Below, piece by piece: positions 43,485 through 52,240 of a DNA stretch of 64,000 bases (position 1 is the stretch's first letter; each line of letters begins with the position of its first letter). The DNA is taken from positions 62,001-126,000 of the forward strand of contig NZ_CP107254.1 in assembly GCF_029229925.1 (NCBI RefSeq), read 5' to 3'. Under the pieces are notes generated by a model. That model was not told the DNA's origin, searched no databases, and saw only the letters and a list, made by a program, of their open reading frames with translations. The DNA comes from Halorhabdus sp. BNX81 (GTDB lineage: Archaea > Halobacteriota > Halobacteria > Halobacteriales > Haloarculaceae). Made by a program: the position numbers and the translations under genes.

Positions 43485-44855
43485 ATGACAAACGAACAGG
43501 TCACCGACGGCGGGCTCTCCGCCGAGGCACAGGCGGTACTCGAGGAGATCGACGAACAGAACGTTGACTTCCTGCGGTTGCAGTTTACGGACATTCTCGG
43601 GACGGTCAAGAACGTCTCGATCACGGCCGATCAGGCCGAGAAGGCATTCACCGAGGGTATCTATTTCGACGGCTCTTCGATCGACGGGTTCGTCCGGATC
43701 CAGGAGTCGGACATGCGTCTCGACCCCGACCCCTCGACGTTCTCGCTGCTCCCATGGCGAACCAGCGAGGACAGTGCTGCGGCGCGGCTCATCTGTGACG
43801 TTATCAACACTTCGACCGGCGAACCGTTCGAGGGCGATCCGCGTGGCATTTTGAAGAACGCCATCGATCGCGCCAACGAGATGGGCTACGAGGTCAACAT
43901 GGCCCCCGAGCCCGAGTTCTTCCTGTTCGAGGAGGACGAGGACGGCTACGCCACCACGAAGACCGGCGACCACGGTGGCTACTTCGACCTCGCGCCGAAG
44001 GACCTCGCCAGCGACGTTCGTCGAGACATCATCTTCGGCCTGGAGGACATGGGCTTCGAGATCGAGGCCTCCCACCACGAGGTTGCCCGCGGGCAACACG
44101 AGATCAACTTCACCTACGACGACGCCCTGTCGACGGCGGACAACGTCGCCACCTTCCGGTCGGTCGTCCGCGCGATCGCGGCCGAACACGACCTGCACGC
44201 CACCTTCATGCCCAAGCCGATCCCGAAGATCAACGGCTCGGGCATGCACACCCACATGTCGCTGTTCACCGAGGACGGCGAGAACGCCTTCCACGACGGC
44301 GACGACGAGTTCAACCTCAGCGAGACGGCAAAGCAGTATCTCGCGGGCATCCTGGAGCACGCCCCCGCGATCACCGCCGTCACCAACCCGACCGTCAACA
44401 GCTACAAACGGCTGGTGCCCGGCTACGAGGCACCGGTCTACGTCGCCTGGTCGGATCGCAACCGCTCGGCGCTGATCCGCAAGCCCGCGGCCCGCGTGCC
44501 CGCCGCCAGCCGGATCGAAGCCCGGTTCCCCGATCCGTCGTGTAACCCGTATCTCGGCTTCGCGGCGCTCATCCACGCCGGGTTGGACGGCATCGAGAAG
44601 GGACTCGACTGCCCCGATCCCGTCCGGGAGAACATCTACGAGTTCGACGAGGCAAAACGCGAGGAGTACGGCATCGACACGCTGCCGGAGAACCTCGGCG
44701 AGGCGGTCGACGCCCTCGAAGACGACGAGGTCATTCTTGACGCGCTTGGCCCCCACACGGGCGAGAAATTCATCCAGGCGAAACAGCAGGAACACATGGA
44801 GTACCTCGTCGACGTCTCGGAGTGGGAACTCGATCGCTACCTCGAAACGTTCTGA
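43485..44855 (+). CDS. glnA: Glutamine synthetase type I
   Basis: 456 residues from ATG 43485; an in-frame extension upstream crosses the promoter. It joins ammonia to glutamate with ATP. Recognisable elements: [21 protein letters not shown] (the Asp-50-type loop), [46 protein letters not shown] (read in pieces), [17 protein letters not shown], and [13 protein letters not shown]. The length matches the GSI-alpha class, which lacks the adenylylation loop Tyr. Divergent from lrp. Confidence 0.97.
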   Translation: MTNEQVTDGGLSAEAQAVLEEIDEQNVDFLRLQFTDILGTVKNVSITADQAEKAFTEGIYFDGSSIDGFVRIQESDMRLDPDPSTFSLLPWRTSEDSAAARLICDVINTSTGEPFEGDPRGILKNAIDRANEMGYEVNMAPEPEFFLFEEDEDGYATTKTGDHGGYFDLAPKDLASDVRRDIIFGLEDMGFEIEASHHEVARGQHEINFTYDDALSTADNVATFRSVVRAIAAEHDLHATFMPKPIPKINGSGMHTHMSLFTEDGENAFHDGDDEFNLSETAKQYLAGILEHAPAITAVTNPTVNSYKRLVPGYEAPVYVAWSDRNRSALIRKPAARVPAASRIEARFPDPSCNPYLGFAALIHAGLDGIEKGLDCPDPVRENIYEFDEAKREEYGIDTLPENLGEAVDALEDDEVILDALGPHTGEKFIQAKQQEHMEYLVDVSEWELDRYLETF

Positions 44856-44877
44856 AGCCACGCGGACCCGATCGCTT

Positions 44878-45726
44878 TCACTCGTTTTTGCTCCTTCGAA
44901 TCACACGCTGGCCAGCCACGATTGTCGCCCCGCCACCGACGCCAGCGAGTGCCAGCCCCGTCTCGTACGCGCCCGAGCGGACGAACGTGACTCCAGCTAC
45001 CAACACCACCCCGAGTAGCGTCGTCAGGAACGGGACGGCCATCGTCATCCGATCCCCCTGGGCCCACTCCCGGCCGATTACCGTCCCGAGTGCGACGCCG
45101 GCGATCAGCAGGCTGTCCCCGGTCAACCCGACGACGACGGGACCGGCTACGCCGATCATACCGGCGAGCGCGAACGCGCGCCGGGGTCGTCCGAGTACGT
45201 CGAACGTGCTGGCCAGGAGGACAACCCCGACACCGATTCCGGCGAGCACTTCGTGCGGTCGGTGGACGCCCAACGCGACGCGCGAGGCTGCGATCGCGGC
45301 GACCAGGCCGCCGGCGAGGACGAGCGCCCGGGTGCGATGCTTCCCCCGATACGCCCACGCCACTCCGAGCCAGCCGACCGTCGCCGCGGTGGCGTGACCG
45401 CTCGGGAAGGCGTGGCCGCCCGGGCCGACGATCCAGGTGTAGATCGGGACGACGACGTCGGGTATGCCGGCGACGCCGGGCAGGTCGGCCGCACCCGGCG
45501 GGCGCTCCATAGCGAATCCCGTCTTGAGTGCGGACGAGAGTGCGAGGCCGCCGACGATCGCCGTGAACAGCAGCGCTCGACGCTCCGGATCGAGACGGTC
45601 GCCGATCCCCGGTGGCCAACCGCTGAACCAGTAGAGTGTGACGCCCAGCCCGGTGATCACCAGCGGGTCACCGAGGAACGTCACCAGCGAGACGCCGAAC
45701 CAGACCGCCCCGTCGGGTGTTGGCAC
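44878..45726 (-). CDS. PAP2-family membrane phosphatase
   Basis: 282 residues with about eight membrane helices. The three PAP2 motifs are present: KTGFAMERP, PSGHATAATVG and SRVALGVHRPHEVLAG, giving the catalytic His and Arg residues. It should remove phosphate from a lipid phosphate such as phosphatidate or a polyprenyl pyrophosphate, at the outer membrane face. The start is GTG 45726, directly after the stop of the YihY-like gene. Confidence 0.88.
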   Translation of the reverse strand: MPTPDGAVWFGVSLVTFLGDPLVITGLGVTLYWFSGWPPGIGDRLDPERRALLFTAIVGGLALSSALKTGFAMERPPGAADLPGVAGIPDVVVPIYTWIVGPGGHAFPSGHATAATVGWLGVAWAYRGKHRTRALVLAGGLVAAIAASRVALGVHRPHEVLAGIGVGVVLLASTFDVLGRPRRAFALAGMIGVAGPVVVGLTGDSLLIAGVALGTVIGREWAQGDRMTMAVPFLTTLLGVVLVAGVTFVRSGAYETGLALAGVGGGATIVAGQRVIRRSKNE

Positions 45727-45728
45727 AG

Positions 45729-47066
45729 TCAGGAGCGCCAGTCACGGACACGGTCGATCAGCCGGCCCGGTGCGCCCACGATCTTGAATGTCACGCCGAC
45801 TAGTAGCATTAGCGCGTACAGTCCGAGCGTCGACAGCCAGATCACGAGCATGGCAAGGATGGCCCAGCCACCGCCGAGGAAGTGAAACGCCCCCAGCGTC
45901 ATCACTGTGCCATAGAGCAATACCAGATAGGGCCCCCAGCCGCGAGCGTGTCCGCGACGGACGCGACGGCGGACGTATCGCCGGAGATCACTTTCGACGT
46001 GATCGCGGTGAACTGTCCGGTCGTCGATCTCGTCTTCCAGCCGGTCGATCTCTTCACGGAGTTCCTCGATTTCTGCCGCCGTCTCGGCGGTCCGGGCGCT
46101 GCCATGCTGGTGGCCCGTTACACCGTCCACGTCAGTCTTTCGGCCGTCCGAGCCCGTCGTGGCGTCCGGGGCGTCCGGTCGTTCGGTGTCGTCTCCGTCG
46201 TCCGGCCCGTTCCCGGCCGTGCCGTCCGTCCCGGTCATTGTCAGTGGTTGACTTTCCCTGGGATCCCCCTCAAGTTGTAGTTGCCGGTCTCGACTCCCCC
46301 CGAGGACCGCGTTGACGACCGCCCCGAGCAGGAGGATCTGTGCGCCGAAGTACAGCCAGGTTACAAATAGCAGGGCGCCCGCGACGACGCCGTAGACTGA
46401 GACGGCGGCGTGGGCGGCATAGAGTCCGAACAGCACACTTAGTGCCGTCCATCCGACTGCAGCGGTGAACGCTCCAGGGAGGGCTGTTCGAACAGCAACA
46501 GGCGTGTCGGGGAAGACGGCGTACAGCGGCAACAGCGACAGGGTGAGCGCGATGACGAGGACGAGCGTGTCGGGGACGCCCGCAAGCGGGAGTCCGATCC
46601 GCGCGAGCAGGACGTGGCTGGCGACGACGGCGAGGACGCCCACCCCGAGCGCGACGAGCGCGACCACCGCATCTCGGAGTTGTCCCGGCAGTCCGTGGTC
46701 CTCGACGGTGTCATAGACCGTCGCGAAGGCCTGATCCAGCCCGCGGAAGACCCGAAGCCCACTCCAGAGGAGTCCAATCGTCCCGATCGTGGTCGCTTCG
46801 CCACGGCTGCCGGCGCCGGTAATCGCCGCTTCGAGCAGTGCCTGGCCGCTCGGCGAGAGCACGCCGCTGACACTGGCGACAACCTGATCGGCGAGCGCCT
46901 CGCCCCCGGCGAGCGAGCCGATGGCCACGACGAGCAACGTGAGCGGAAAGATCGAGACGAACGCATAGTAGGCCGTGCTTGCCGCGACGAAGGACAGTCG
47001 CGTCTCCCGGGCCACGCTGACGATGGCGCGTCCCGTCCCGACAGCAGTCCGGTCTGCGGTTGTCAT
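45729..47066 (-). CDS. YihY/BrkB-type membrane protein with a coiled-coil tail
   Basis: About 445 residues from ATG 47066. The N-terminal half is the six-helix YihY domain (FVAASTAYYAFVSIFPLTLLVV, RGLDQAFATVYD, LVTWLYFGAQILLLGAVVNAV in pieces). An acidic disordered region (about 285-345), a predicted coiled coil (EIEELREEIDRLEDEIDDR) and two more C-terminal helices follow. The family was once called ribonuclease BN; its real role, perhaps transport, is unsettled. It directly precedes the PAP2 gene, as in an operon. Confidence 0.85.
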   Translation of the reverse strand: MTTADRTAVGTGRAIVSVARETRLSFVAASTAYYAFVSIFPLTLLVVAIGSLAGGEALADQVVASVSGVLSPSGQALLEAAITGAGSRGEATTIGTIGLLWSGLRVFRGLDQAFATVYDTVEDHGLPGQLRDAVVALVALGVGVLAVVASHVLLARIGLPLAGVPDTLVLVIALTLSLLPLYAVFPDTPVAVRTALPGAFTAAVGWTALSVLFGLYAAHAAVSVYGVVAGALLFVTWLYFGAQILLLGAVVNAVLGGSRDRQLQLEGDPRESQPLTMTGTDGTAGNGPDDGDDTERPDAPDATTGSDGRKTDVDGVTGHQHGSARTAETAAEIEELREEIDRLEDEIDDRTVHRDHVESDLRRYVRRRVRRGHARGWGPYLVLLYGTVMTLGAFHFLGGGWAILAMLVIWLSTLGLYALMLLVGVTFKIVGAPGRLIDRVRDWRS

Positions 47067-47195
47067 ATCCGTCTCTGGGAGTGGCACGGACAAAACCGCT
47101 CCCCCGTCAGCGTGGCTGTCGTCGTCAGTGGCCCCTGTCGTGTCGAAGCGTCCGGAACGGAAACTGTTACTTGCGGGCCCCCCGTCGCCCTGGAT

Positions 47196-47573
47196 ATGAA
47201 CCAGCGACTGGCCCGACGCGTCCGACAACTTACCGGTGTGGCCTTTCTCGCCGGCGTCCTGTTGATCGGGCTCGGAGTCGCGGGGCAGTCGGGTTCGATG
47301 GCGGTCGGTTTCGGACTCCTGGCGGTCGGCGCGCTCGCGCTGTCCTTTCACCATCACTTTACCGGGCTGTTTGCTCACCCCGCCGCAGATGCGTATCTCG
47401 CGTCGGTACCCGCCGCACCCGTCGTCGCGGGCGCGGTCGTCCTCTGGTTTGCGGGCGCGTCGCCGGGTGAACTCCAGACGCTCGGCGGCCTGCTCGGCCT
47501 CCTCTCGCTCGTGAATCACCTCCTCCGGCCGGTGTACGGCCTCGGGTATCGACTAATCGCGCGCGTGGTCTGA
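47196..47573 (+). CDS. Four-helix membrane protein
   Basis: 125 residues from ATG 47196. Helices include GVAFLAGVLLIGLGVAG, MAVGFGLLAVGALALSF, APVVAGAVVLWFAGA and LGGLLGLLSLVNHLL. No family was recognised. It is divergent from the YihY-like gene. Confidence 0.65.
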   Translation: MNQRLARRVRQLTGVAFLAGVLLIGLGVAGQSGSMAVGFGLLAVGALALSFHHHFTGLFAHPAADAYLASVPAAPVVAGAVVLWFAGASPGELQTLGGLLGLLSLVNHLLRPVYGLGYRLIARVV

Positions 47574-47757
47574 TTTCTCGTTGTCGCTTACGCAGACGTG
47601 GGAGTCATCAACGCGTATCTTCCCACCCTCAACCAGCTCAGGGCGTACCCAGCACGGAAATTTGCATAGAGTTTGCACAGTCCTTGCGGAGATGTGAACG
47701 AAATTCGTATCAATTTTGAAAAATGTATTTTCCGTTCCCTTGCCTGCGACGGTATGT

Positions 47758-48183
47758 ATGCTCGAAACCGACACGACGCGACGACGATTCGTGGGTGCCA
47801 TCGGCGGCACGATAGCCATCTCCCTTGCTGGTTGCTCGACAGATTCAGATGCAACGGATGACGAAGGGGGCGACGACTCGACGGATGAAGAAACAACATC
47901 CGACGAGACGATGGATGACGGGTCGATGGAGAACGAGACGATGGACGATGGGTCGATGGGGAATGAAACGATGGATGACGGGTCGATGGGGAATGAAACG
48001 ATGGATGACGGGTCGATGGGGAATGAAACGATGGATGACGGGTCGATGGGGAATGAAACGATGGATGACGGGTCGATGGGGAACGAGACGATGGATGATG
48101 GGTCGATGGGGAACGAGACGATGAATGACGGGACGATGGGGAATGAAACGATGACGAACGAAACCATGGCGGACGATGGATAA
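47758..48183 (+). CDS. Tat lipoprotein with a methionine-rich 10-residue tandem repeat
   Basis: 141 residues from ATG 47758. A Tat signal (TTRRRFVGAIGG) ends in a lipobox (SLAGC), so the mature protein is tethered outside. After an acidic linker come eight copies of a decapeptide, consensus MDDGSMGNET, with Met at every fifth position; the last 90 residues hold 18 Met. There is no other domain. Regular Met plus acidic residues could bind Cu+ or serve as an oxidant trap (Met to Met-sulfoxide). The last bases overlap the start of a sulfite-oxidase-family gene by eight bases, so the two proteins are made together. Copy number may vary between strains. Confidence 0.8.
   Translation: MLETDTTRRRFVGAIGGTIAISLAGCSTDSDATDDEGGDDSTDEETTSDETMDDGSMENETMDDGSMGNETMDDGSMGNETMDDGSMGNETMDDGSMGNETMDDGSMGNETMDDGSMGNETMNDGTMGNETMTNETMADDG
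47911..48150 (+). repeat. Tandem 30-bp repeat, eight units, in frame within the lipoprotein gene
   Basis: Eight units of exactly 30 bases begin at 47911, 47941, 47971, 48001, 48031, 48061, 48091 and 48121. Units 3 to 5 are identical; the others differ at a few, mostly synonymous, positions. The unit length keeps the frame and encodes a decapeptide. It also leaves other frames open, producing false antisense genes. Such perfect repeats are prone to slippage. Confidence 0.95.
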
Positions 48184-49645
48184 ACGCGTTCAGGTTTTCG
48201 CGCTCGCCGGTATCAGTGGCGTCGCTGGCTCGTACGCACTCGCGGGATACACACGGCAGTTCATCGTCGCGCCGATCGACGCCGTCGTCGTCCGATCGAC
48301 ACCGGGGCCGATCGTGGCCTGGATGATAACGAACGTCGGCGACGCAGGCCATCTGCTCCATATCGCGCTCTCGATGGGCATCGCTGGCGTGTTGCTCGGG
48401 ACGACCGCCGTTTTGGGGCAGTTCGTCGGCGCGAAACTGGATCGGTGGTTCCTCGCTCCGGGAGTGGCCGGCGTCCTCGCGTGGGCGCTCACGGTTGCGA
48501 TCACGACCGAACCAGTGCTTAGCCTCGGTGCCGCGCTGCCGGTGGCCCTGTTTACCGTTATCGGGGCCGGGTCGCTGTCTACGGCTGACCACGACCCATC
48601 TCGGCGGCGCGCGCTCGGTTCGATCCAGAGTGCGATCGGCTTTGTCGTCGTCGCTGGCGGCGCTGGCTGGGTCAAAACCAACAGCGATACCGAGACCGCC
48701 GACGAGGAGCCAGCCAGTGACCCACCGTCGCCGGTCACTCGCCGGCTCGAACAAGCAGATACGCAGTCTCTGGATCTGGCAGCCGACAACGTTCCGGGAC
48801 TCGTCAGCTCAATCGGGGAGTTTTACAACGTCGACATCGCGGAATTCGATCCCGAAATCGCCGATGACGACTGGTCGATGGGACTCACTGGCGAGGTCGA
48901 AACCGAGTTCTCGGTCACGTTCGAGGAACTGACCGACAGGCCGACCGAACACCGGTACGTTACCCTCCGCTGTGTCGGTGAGAATCTCAACGGTCGGAAG
49001 CTCGATACTGCCGTCTGGACGGGCACCCCGATCAAGCCCCTGCTTGAGGAAGCCGATCCCGAAGGCGACTGTGACTGTGCGATGCTCCGGGCGGAAGACG
49101 GCTATTTCGTGCAGTTCCCGGTCGAAGCCCTCGAGGACGCGTTTCTGGCCTGGGAGATGAACGGCCGGCCGCTCCCGAAGTCCCACGGCCATCCGGTGCG
49201 CGTGCTCGTGCCGGGCCACTGGGGAGAGACCAACGTCAAGTGGCTCACCGAGATCGAACTCCTCGACGAAGCGATGGACGGCTACTGGGAGCAGCGCGGC
49301 TGGCACGGTACTGGCCCCGTCAATACCGTCGCAAAGCTCTGGGACGACACCCGACTGGACGACGGCCGCATCGAGGTGGCCGGGCACGCATACGCAGGAA
49401 CGCGCGGGATCGAGCGCGTCGAAGTCTCGACCGACGGTGGCGCCTCTTGGACCGATGCCACCCTCTCTGCGCCGCTCCCCGGCGAGGATGTCTGGCGGCA
49501 GTGGCGTCACGTGTATGAGCCGACGGGCGACCACGAGGTGGTCGTCAGAGCGATCGACGGCGGGGGAGATCGACAGCCCCGTGATCAGTCCGATTCGTTC
49601 CCCAGCGGAGCGACCGGCTGGGTGTCGAAAGAGATCAGCGCATGA
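48176..49645 (+). CDS. Membrane-anchored sulfite-oxidase/MsrP-family molybdopterin enzyme
   Basis: 489 residues from ATG 48176, overlapping the Met-rich lipoprotein gene. Residues 1-170 contain four or five membrane helices. The rest is a sulfite-oxidase-type molybdopterin domain (VTLRCVGENLNGRKLDTAVWTGTPIKPLL) with the Mo-ligand Cys at about 266, plus GHWGETNVKWL, followed by the Ig-like Mo-co_dimer domain (IEVAGHAYAGTRGIERVEVSTDGG). The catalytic part should face outside, or the enzyme hang from its helices. Family members oxidise sulfite or, as MsrP/YedY, reduce methionine sulfoxide. The reaction here is unproven; its coupling to a Met-rich protein favours the second. Confidence 0.85.
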   Translation: MDKRVQVFALAGISGVAGSYALAGYTRQFIVAPIDAVVVRSTPGPIVAWMITNVGDAGHLLHIALSMGIAGVLLGTTAVLGQFVGAKLDRWFLAPGVAGVLAWALTVAITTEPVLSLGAALPVALFTVIGAGSLSTADHDPSRRRALGSIQSAIGFVVVAGGAGWVKTNSDTETADEEPASDPPSPVTRRLEQADTQSLDLAADNVPGLVSSIGEFYNVDIAEFDPEIADDDWSMGLTGEVETEFSVTFEELTDRPTEHRYVTLRCVGENLNGRKLDTAVWTGTPIKPLLEEADPEGDCDCAMLRAEDGYFVQFPVEALEDAFLAWEMNGRPLPKSHGHPVRVLVPGHWGETNVKWLTEIELLDEAMDGYWEQRGWHGTGPVNTVAKLWDDTRLDDGRIEVAGHAYAGTRGIERVEVSTDGGASWTDATLSAPLPGEDVWRQWRHVYEPTGDHEVVVRAIDGGGDRQPRDQSDSFPSGATGWVSKEISA

Positions 49646-49717
49646 GACCCTGTCTCACTATTGCTACCGCCATCGGGAATACTATATCCGATCCACTAAA
49701 CGCATACACACGTCGCG

Positions 49718-50062
49718 ATGGAAAAGGCACTGTGGTACCTCCTGTCGGGAACGCGTGGCGGCGCCAACCGGGCCCGCATCATCAGCCTGCTCGACGAGCG
49801 ACCACGGAACGCCAATCAACTCGCGGAGGCACTCGACGTCGACTACAACACCGTCCGCCACCACCTCGATATGCTGGTTGATCACGATGTCGTCGAGGCC
49901 GGTGGGGAGGATTACGGCGAACTGTACTTCCTCTCCGACCGGTTCGAAGCCAACCGTGACGCCTTCGAACGCATCATCAACCAGGCCGACCTCGCGGTGG
50001 CCGGCGCGAAGTCAAGCCGAGACGAGGACCCGACGGACACCGAAACGGAGACACCAAACTAA
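49718..50062 (+). CDS. Winged-helix transcription regulator
   Basis: 114 residues. An ArsR-like winged helix (ALWYLLSGTRGGANRARIISLL, NANQLAEALDVDYNTVRHHLDML, a wing with GELYFLSD) is followed by a short helix and an acidic tail. TATA-like ACTATATCC is at 49680-49688. Two bases separate it from the next gene. It could control the molybdoenzyme/lipoprotein pair just upstream, on position alone. Confidence 0.82.
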   Translation: MEKALWYLLSGTRGGANRARIISLLDERPRNANQLAEALDVDYNTVRHHLDMLVDHDVVEAGGEDYGELYFLSDRFEANRDAFERIINQADLAVAGAKSSRDEDPTDTETETPN

Positions 50063-50064
50063 CG

Positions 50065-50364
50065 ATGGCTAGCATGAACACACTGCTGACCGCGGCGAGC
50101 GTTCTCTCGGGGCTGAACATCCTGTTGCTGCTGGTCCTGGGGGGCATCTGGGCACAGAACTACCGGGAATTTCGGACGCCGCTCACGCTCGGATTGCTCG
50201 GGTTCGCGGCGGTGCTCATCATCGAGAACCTGGTGGCGCTGTCGTTTTTCTTCAGCATGGGCATGCTCTACGCCGGCTCGGAATCGGCCCAGCTGGCCGT
50301 TCTCGCGATGCGGGGACTGCAGTTCCTCGCCGTGTCATTCCTGACGGTCATCTCTCTCCGGTGA
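50065..50364 (+). CDS. Three-helix membrane protein, partner of the upstream regulator
   Basis: 99 residues, with helices near TAASVLSGLNILLLLVLGGIW, LTLGLLGFAAVLIIENLVALSFF and LAVLAMRGLQFLAVSFLTVI. It follows the winged-helix gene by two bases, and this regulator + small membrane protein pairing recurs in haloarchaea. The function is unknown; it may sense membrane state. Confidence 0.72.
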   Translation: MASMNTLLTAASVLSGLNILLLLVLGGIWAQNYREFRTPLTLGLLGFAAVLIIENLVALSFFFSMGMLYAGSESAQLAVLAMRGLQFLAVSFLTVISLR

Positions 50365-50409
50365 CTCGTCGGTCTCGGTTTCGGCAATCGCCATCTTGCC
50401 CGGCGTCCG

Positions 50410-51534
50410 CTACTCGTCCCCGGCGGTCGCCGCCCGGATCTCGCTCACGTCGGCGGTCGTCTTGAACGTCGTCCCGCCGTAGTGGGTCCGGGACGCCTCG
50501 TGACCTGCCTCCCGGAGCGTTTCGAGGAACGCGTCCATCGCCACGGCACTTTCACCCCACCGCTTCGTGAGTCGATGTTGGTCGTAGTGGGTGGCCACGT
50601 CGAGTTCGTCGGCGAGCGTCTCCAGCAACTCCCGACCTTCCTCGGCGGTTCCCATCTCGTCGTCGATCTGTCCACTGACGCGCTCGAGGAAGTCTGTTTC
50701 GTGAGTCGCGCCGAGCCACAGCGGGCCGGCGGTCTGGAGGTGCTGGCCACATTTCGGACACGCTTCGGGGGGATGGGCGATCAGGCCCTGCTCGCTCTCG
50801 CGATACAGACACTGCTGGCAGTGATGGACGTACCCGAGCTCCCCGATGGCGTCGTCGGCCGCGCGCGCGCCGCGCTCGAGATCGAGGTACGTCCGGACGT
50901 AGTGGTCGGTGGCGTGGGTGAGCGCGGGGCGGGCGGCGATATCGTAGCGGGCGGCGGTCCGAACGAGGGACCCCAACAGGATACGGGCACCCATCTCCGA
51001 GTGGTACTCGGTGTTTCGCGGGACGGCGCTGTAGGAGCGGACGCCGCTCTCGAAGTGGGCACCACACAGCGGCGCGAGGTCGGTCGCCGTTACCGCGAGC
51101 ATCCGCCCGGCGCTCTGGAGAGCCGCGTCGACGAACGGGATTGGCGTGCCGAAGGGGTCCAGATCCACGATGTCGAATCCCCGTTCGTGCATGACGGCGT
51201 TGGCGTCCCGGTGGAGCACTTCGCCGTCGAGGCCGTTTCCCGCGAGGTTCTCACGGCAGCGTTCGACCGCAGCCTCATCGACGTCACACAGCGTCGCGTC
51301 GAAGCCGTTTGCCGCCGCTCGGACGCCGCGGATTCCAGTCGCCGCGGTCGCGTCGAGGTACGTCTCGACCGGGTGGCCGTCTCGCTCGGCCACGCGCTCG
51401 CGGACGGCCCGGATCGCCGCCACCGTCAGATCGCGGTTGAGTTCCTGGACGGGGTTGAAAAACACTGACTCGCCGACCCCCTCCTCTGCCTGCTCGGGGA
51501 CCGTGACGGTGACCCGTCCTTCGCGTTCGCGCAT
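50410..51534 (-). CDS. trm1: tRNA (guanine26-N2)-dimethyltransferase
   Basis: 374 residues. It uses SAM to form N2,N2-dimethylguanosine at position 26 of tRNA. It opens with [18 protein letters not shown], then SAM motif [13 protein letters not shown], the catalytic [26 protein letters not shown], and the C-terminal zinc site (CQQCLYR ... CPKCGQHL). All family features are present. ATG 51534. Confidence 0.96.
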   Translation of the reverse strand: MREREGRVTVTVPEQAEEGVGESVFFNPVQELNRDLTVAAIRAVRERVAERDGHPVETYLDATAATGIRGVRAAANGFDATLCDVDEAAVERCRENLAGNGLDGEVLHRDANAVMHERGFDIVDLDPFGTPIPFVDAALQSAGRMLAVTATDLAPLCGAHFESGVRSYSAVPRNTEYHSEMGARILLGSLVRTAARYDIAARPALTHATDHYVRTYLDLERGARAADDAIGELGYVHHCQQCLYRESEQGLIAHPPEACPKCGQHLQTAGPLWLGATHETDFLERVSGQIDDEMGTAEEGRELLETLADELDVATHYDQHRLTKRWGESAVAMDAFLETLREAGHEASRTHYGGTTFKTTADVSEIRAATAGDE

Positions 51535-51644
51535 ACCGTCGCTGGGCCGGCCGTGAGGAAAAGCGCCTCGTTCTCAGCCAGAACGCGTCGGCCACGGCCG
51601 AGCCAGTCCATCGACGTGGCGCGACCTGACGTATCGCCAGTCGG

Positions 51645-51652
51645 GAAAATAC
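51645..51652. repeat. Left target-site duplication of the IS6-like element
   Basis: GAAAATAC, immediately before the GGCC end of the element. An identical octamer follows the other end at 52222-52229. Eight bases is the duplication length made by IS6-family transposition. Confidence 0.85.
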
Positions 51653-52221
51653 GGCCTTGTTGATACCCTTAATTGATGATGGGTTCCAGCAGTCGTGCTG
51701 AATAAAGGGCGCGTATTCATCAAGGAATGTCTCAGGAGATCCTCGGCCCTGGTGAATGACCCAGACGAAGACATATACGTCATGGTGCAGTTGATTGTCG
51801 ATGATGAGTACAGACCCATCGACCTTTGCGAAGGACGGATTCGGAGTCTCTGTTGGTCTCGTTGTGATGGTGTGGGCTTTCGAGTCGTTTCACTGGCATG
51901 GTTACATGCAAGCAAATCCGCGGGTAGGAGCCATTTCTGGGGGTGAAATGTGGGTCTACTATCTGTTGTTCATGCTCGGTGCTGTGATCGCGTTCACCGC
52001 ATTTCTGCGTGGCCTCCAGCGGGCGGTACAGGGCGAAGCCGACGGATAAAACTTCCAACTGTCTGAGTGCCAATTCTCCGGGAAATACCAGTTTCAGAGG
52101 GCTGATCCTCTTATCAAATATCCGCCGCTGGTTGCATGAAACGAACCCGTACCGTTTGCTGATTCTATCCTCTATATTCAGCACGGTGCTTGTATCAGAT
52201 GTTGAGGGTTTCAACAGAGCC
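51653..52221. mobile_element. Non-autonomous IS6-like element, 569 bp, with passenger gene
   Basis: The ends are facing inverted repeats. The left end reads inward GGCCTTGTTGATACCCTTAA and the right end (minus strand) GGCTCTGTTGAAACCCTCAA, with similarity resuming at GTGCTGAATA about 45 bases in. The GGCTCTGTTGAAA pattern is that of IS6/IS26-family ends. Perfect 8-bp duplications (GAAAATAC) flank the unit, so it moved as a whole. No transposase fits inside; instead there is a small membrane-protein gene. It inserted 12 bases beyond the stop of the unknown membrane-protein gene at 52241-54166. Mobilisation must depend on an enzyme encoded elsewhere. Confidence 0.82.
51801..52049 (+). CDS. Small membrane protein carried by the IS6-like element
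   Basis: 82 residues from ATG 51801 (ATG 51804 is equally possible). Two hydrophobic helices (FGVSVGLVVMVWAFESF and WVYYLLFMLGAVIAFTAFL) flank a loop with WHGYMQANPRVGAISGGEM. The coding character is better than in any other frame of the element. No family was recognised; a role in holding or spreading the element, or a benefit to the host, is unknown. Confidence 0.6.
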   Translation: MMSTDPSTFAKDGFGVSVGLVVMVWAFESFHWHGYMQANPRVGAISGGEMWVYYLLFMLGAVIAFTAFLRGLQRAVQGEADG

Positions 52222-52229
52222 GAAAATAC
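52222..52229. repeat. Right target-site duplication of the IS6-like element
   Basis: GAAAATAC, identical to 51645-51652, directly after the GAGCC end. Confidence 0.85.
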
Positions 52230-52240
52230 ACAACGGCCGA

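Noticed and set aside
43449-44861. 470-codon open frame antisense to glnA
   Set aside because: GC-rich third positions of glnA leave the opposite strand open; the sense strand is an unmistakable glutamine synthetase.
47911-48150. Regular 30-base repeats as a CRISPR array
   Set aside because: There are no spacers; units are contiguous, in frame and translated as a decapeptide repeat.
47588-48754. Long minus-strand open frame (388 codons) over the repeat gene, rich in Ser/His/Pro
   Set aside because: It exists because the 30-base repeat has no stop in this frame. It is low complexity and opposite two real genes.
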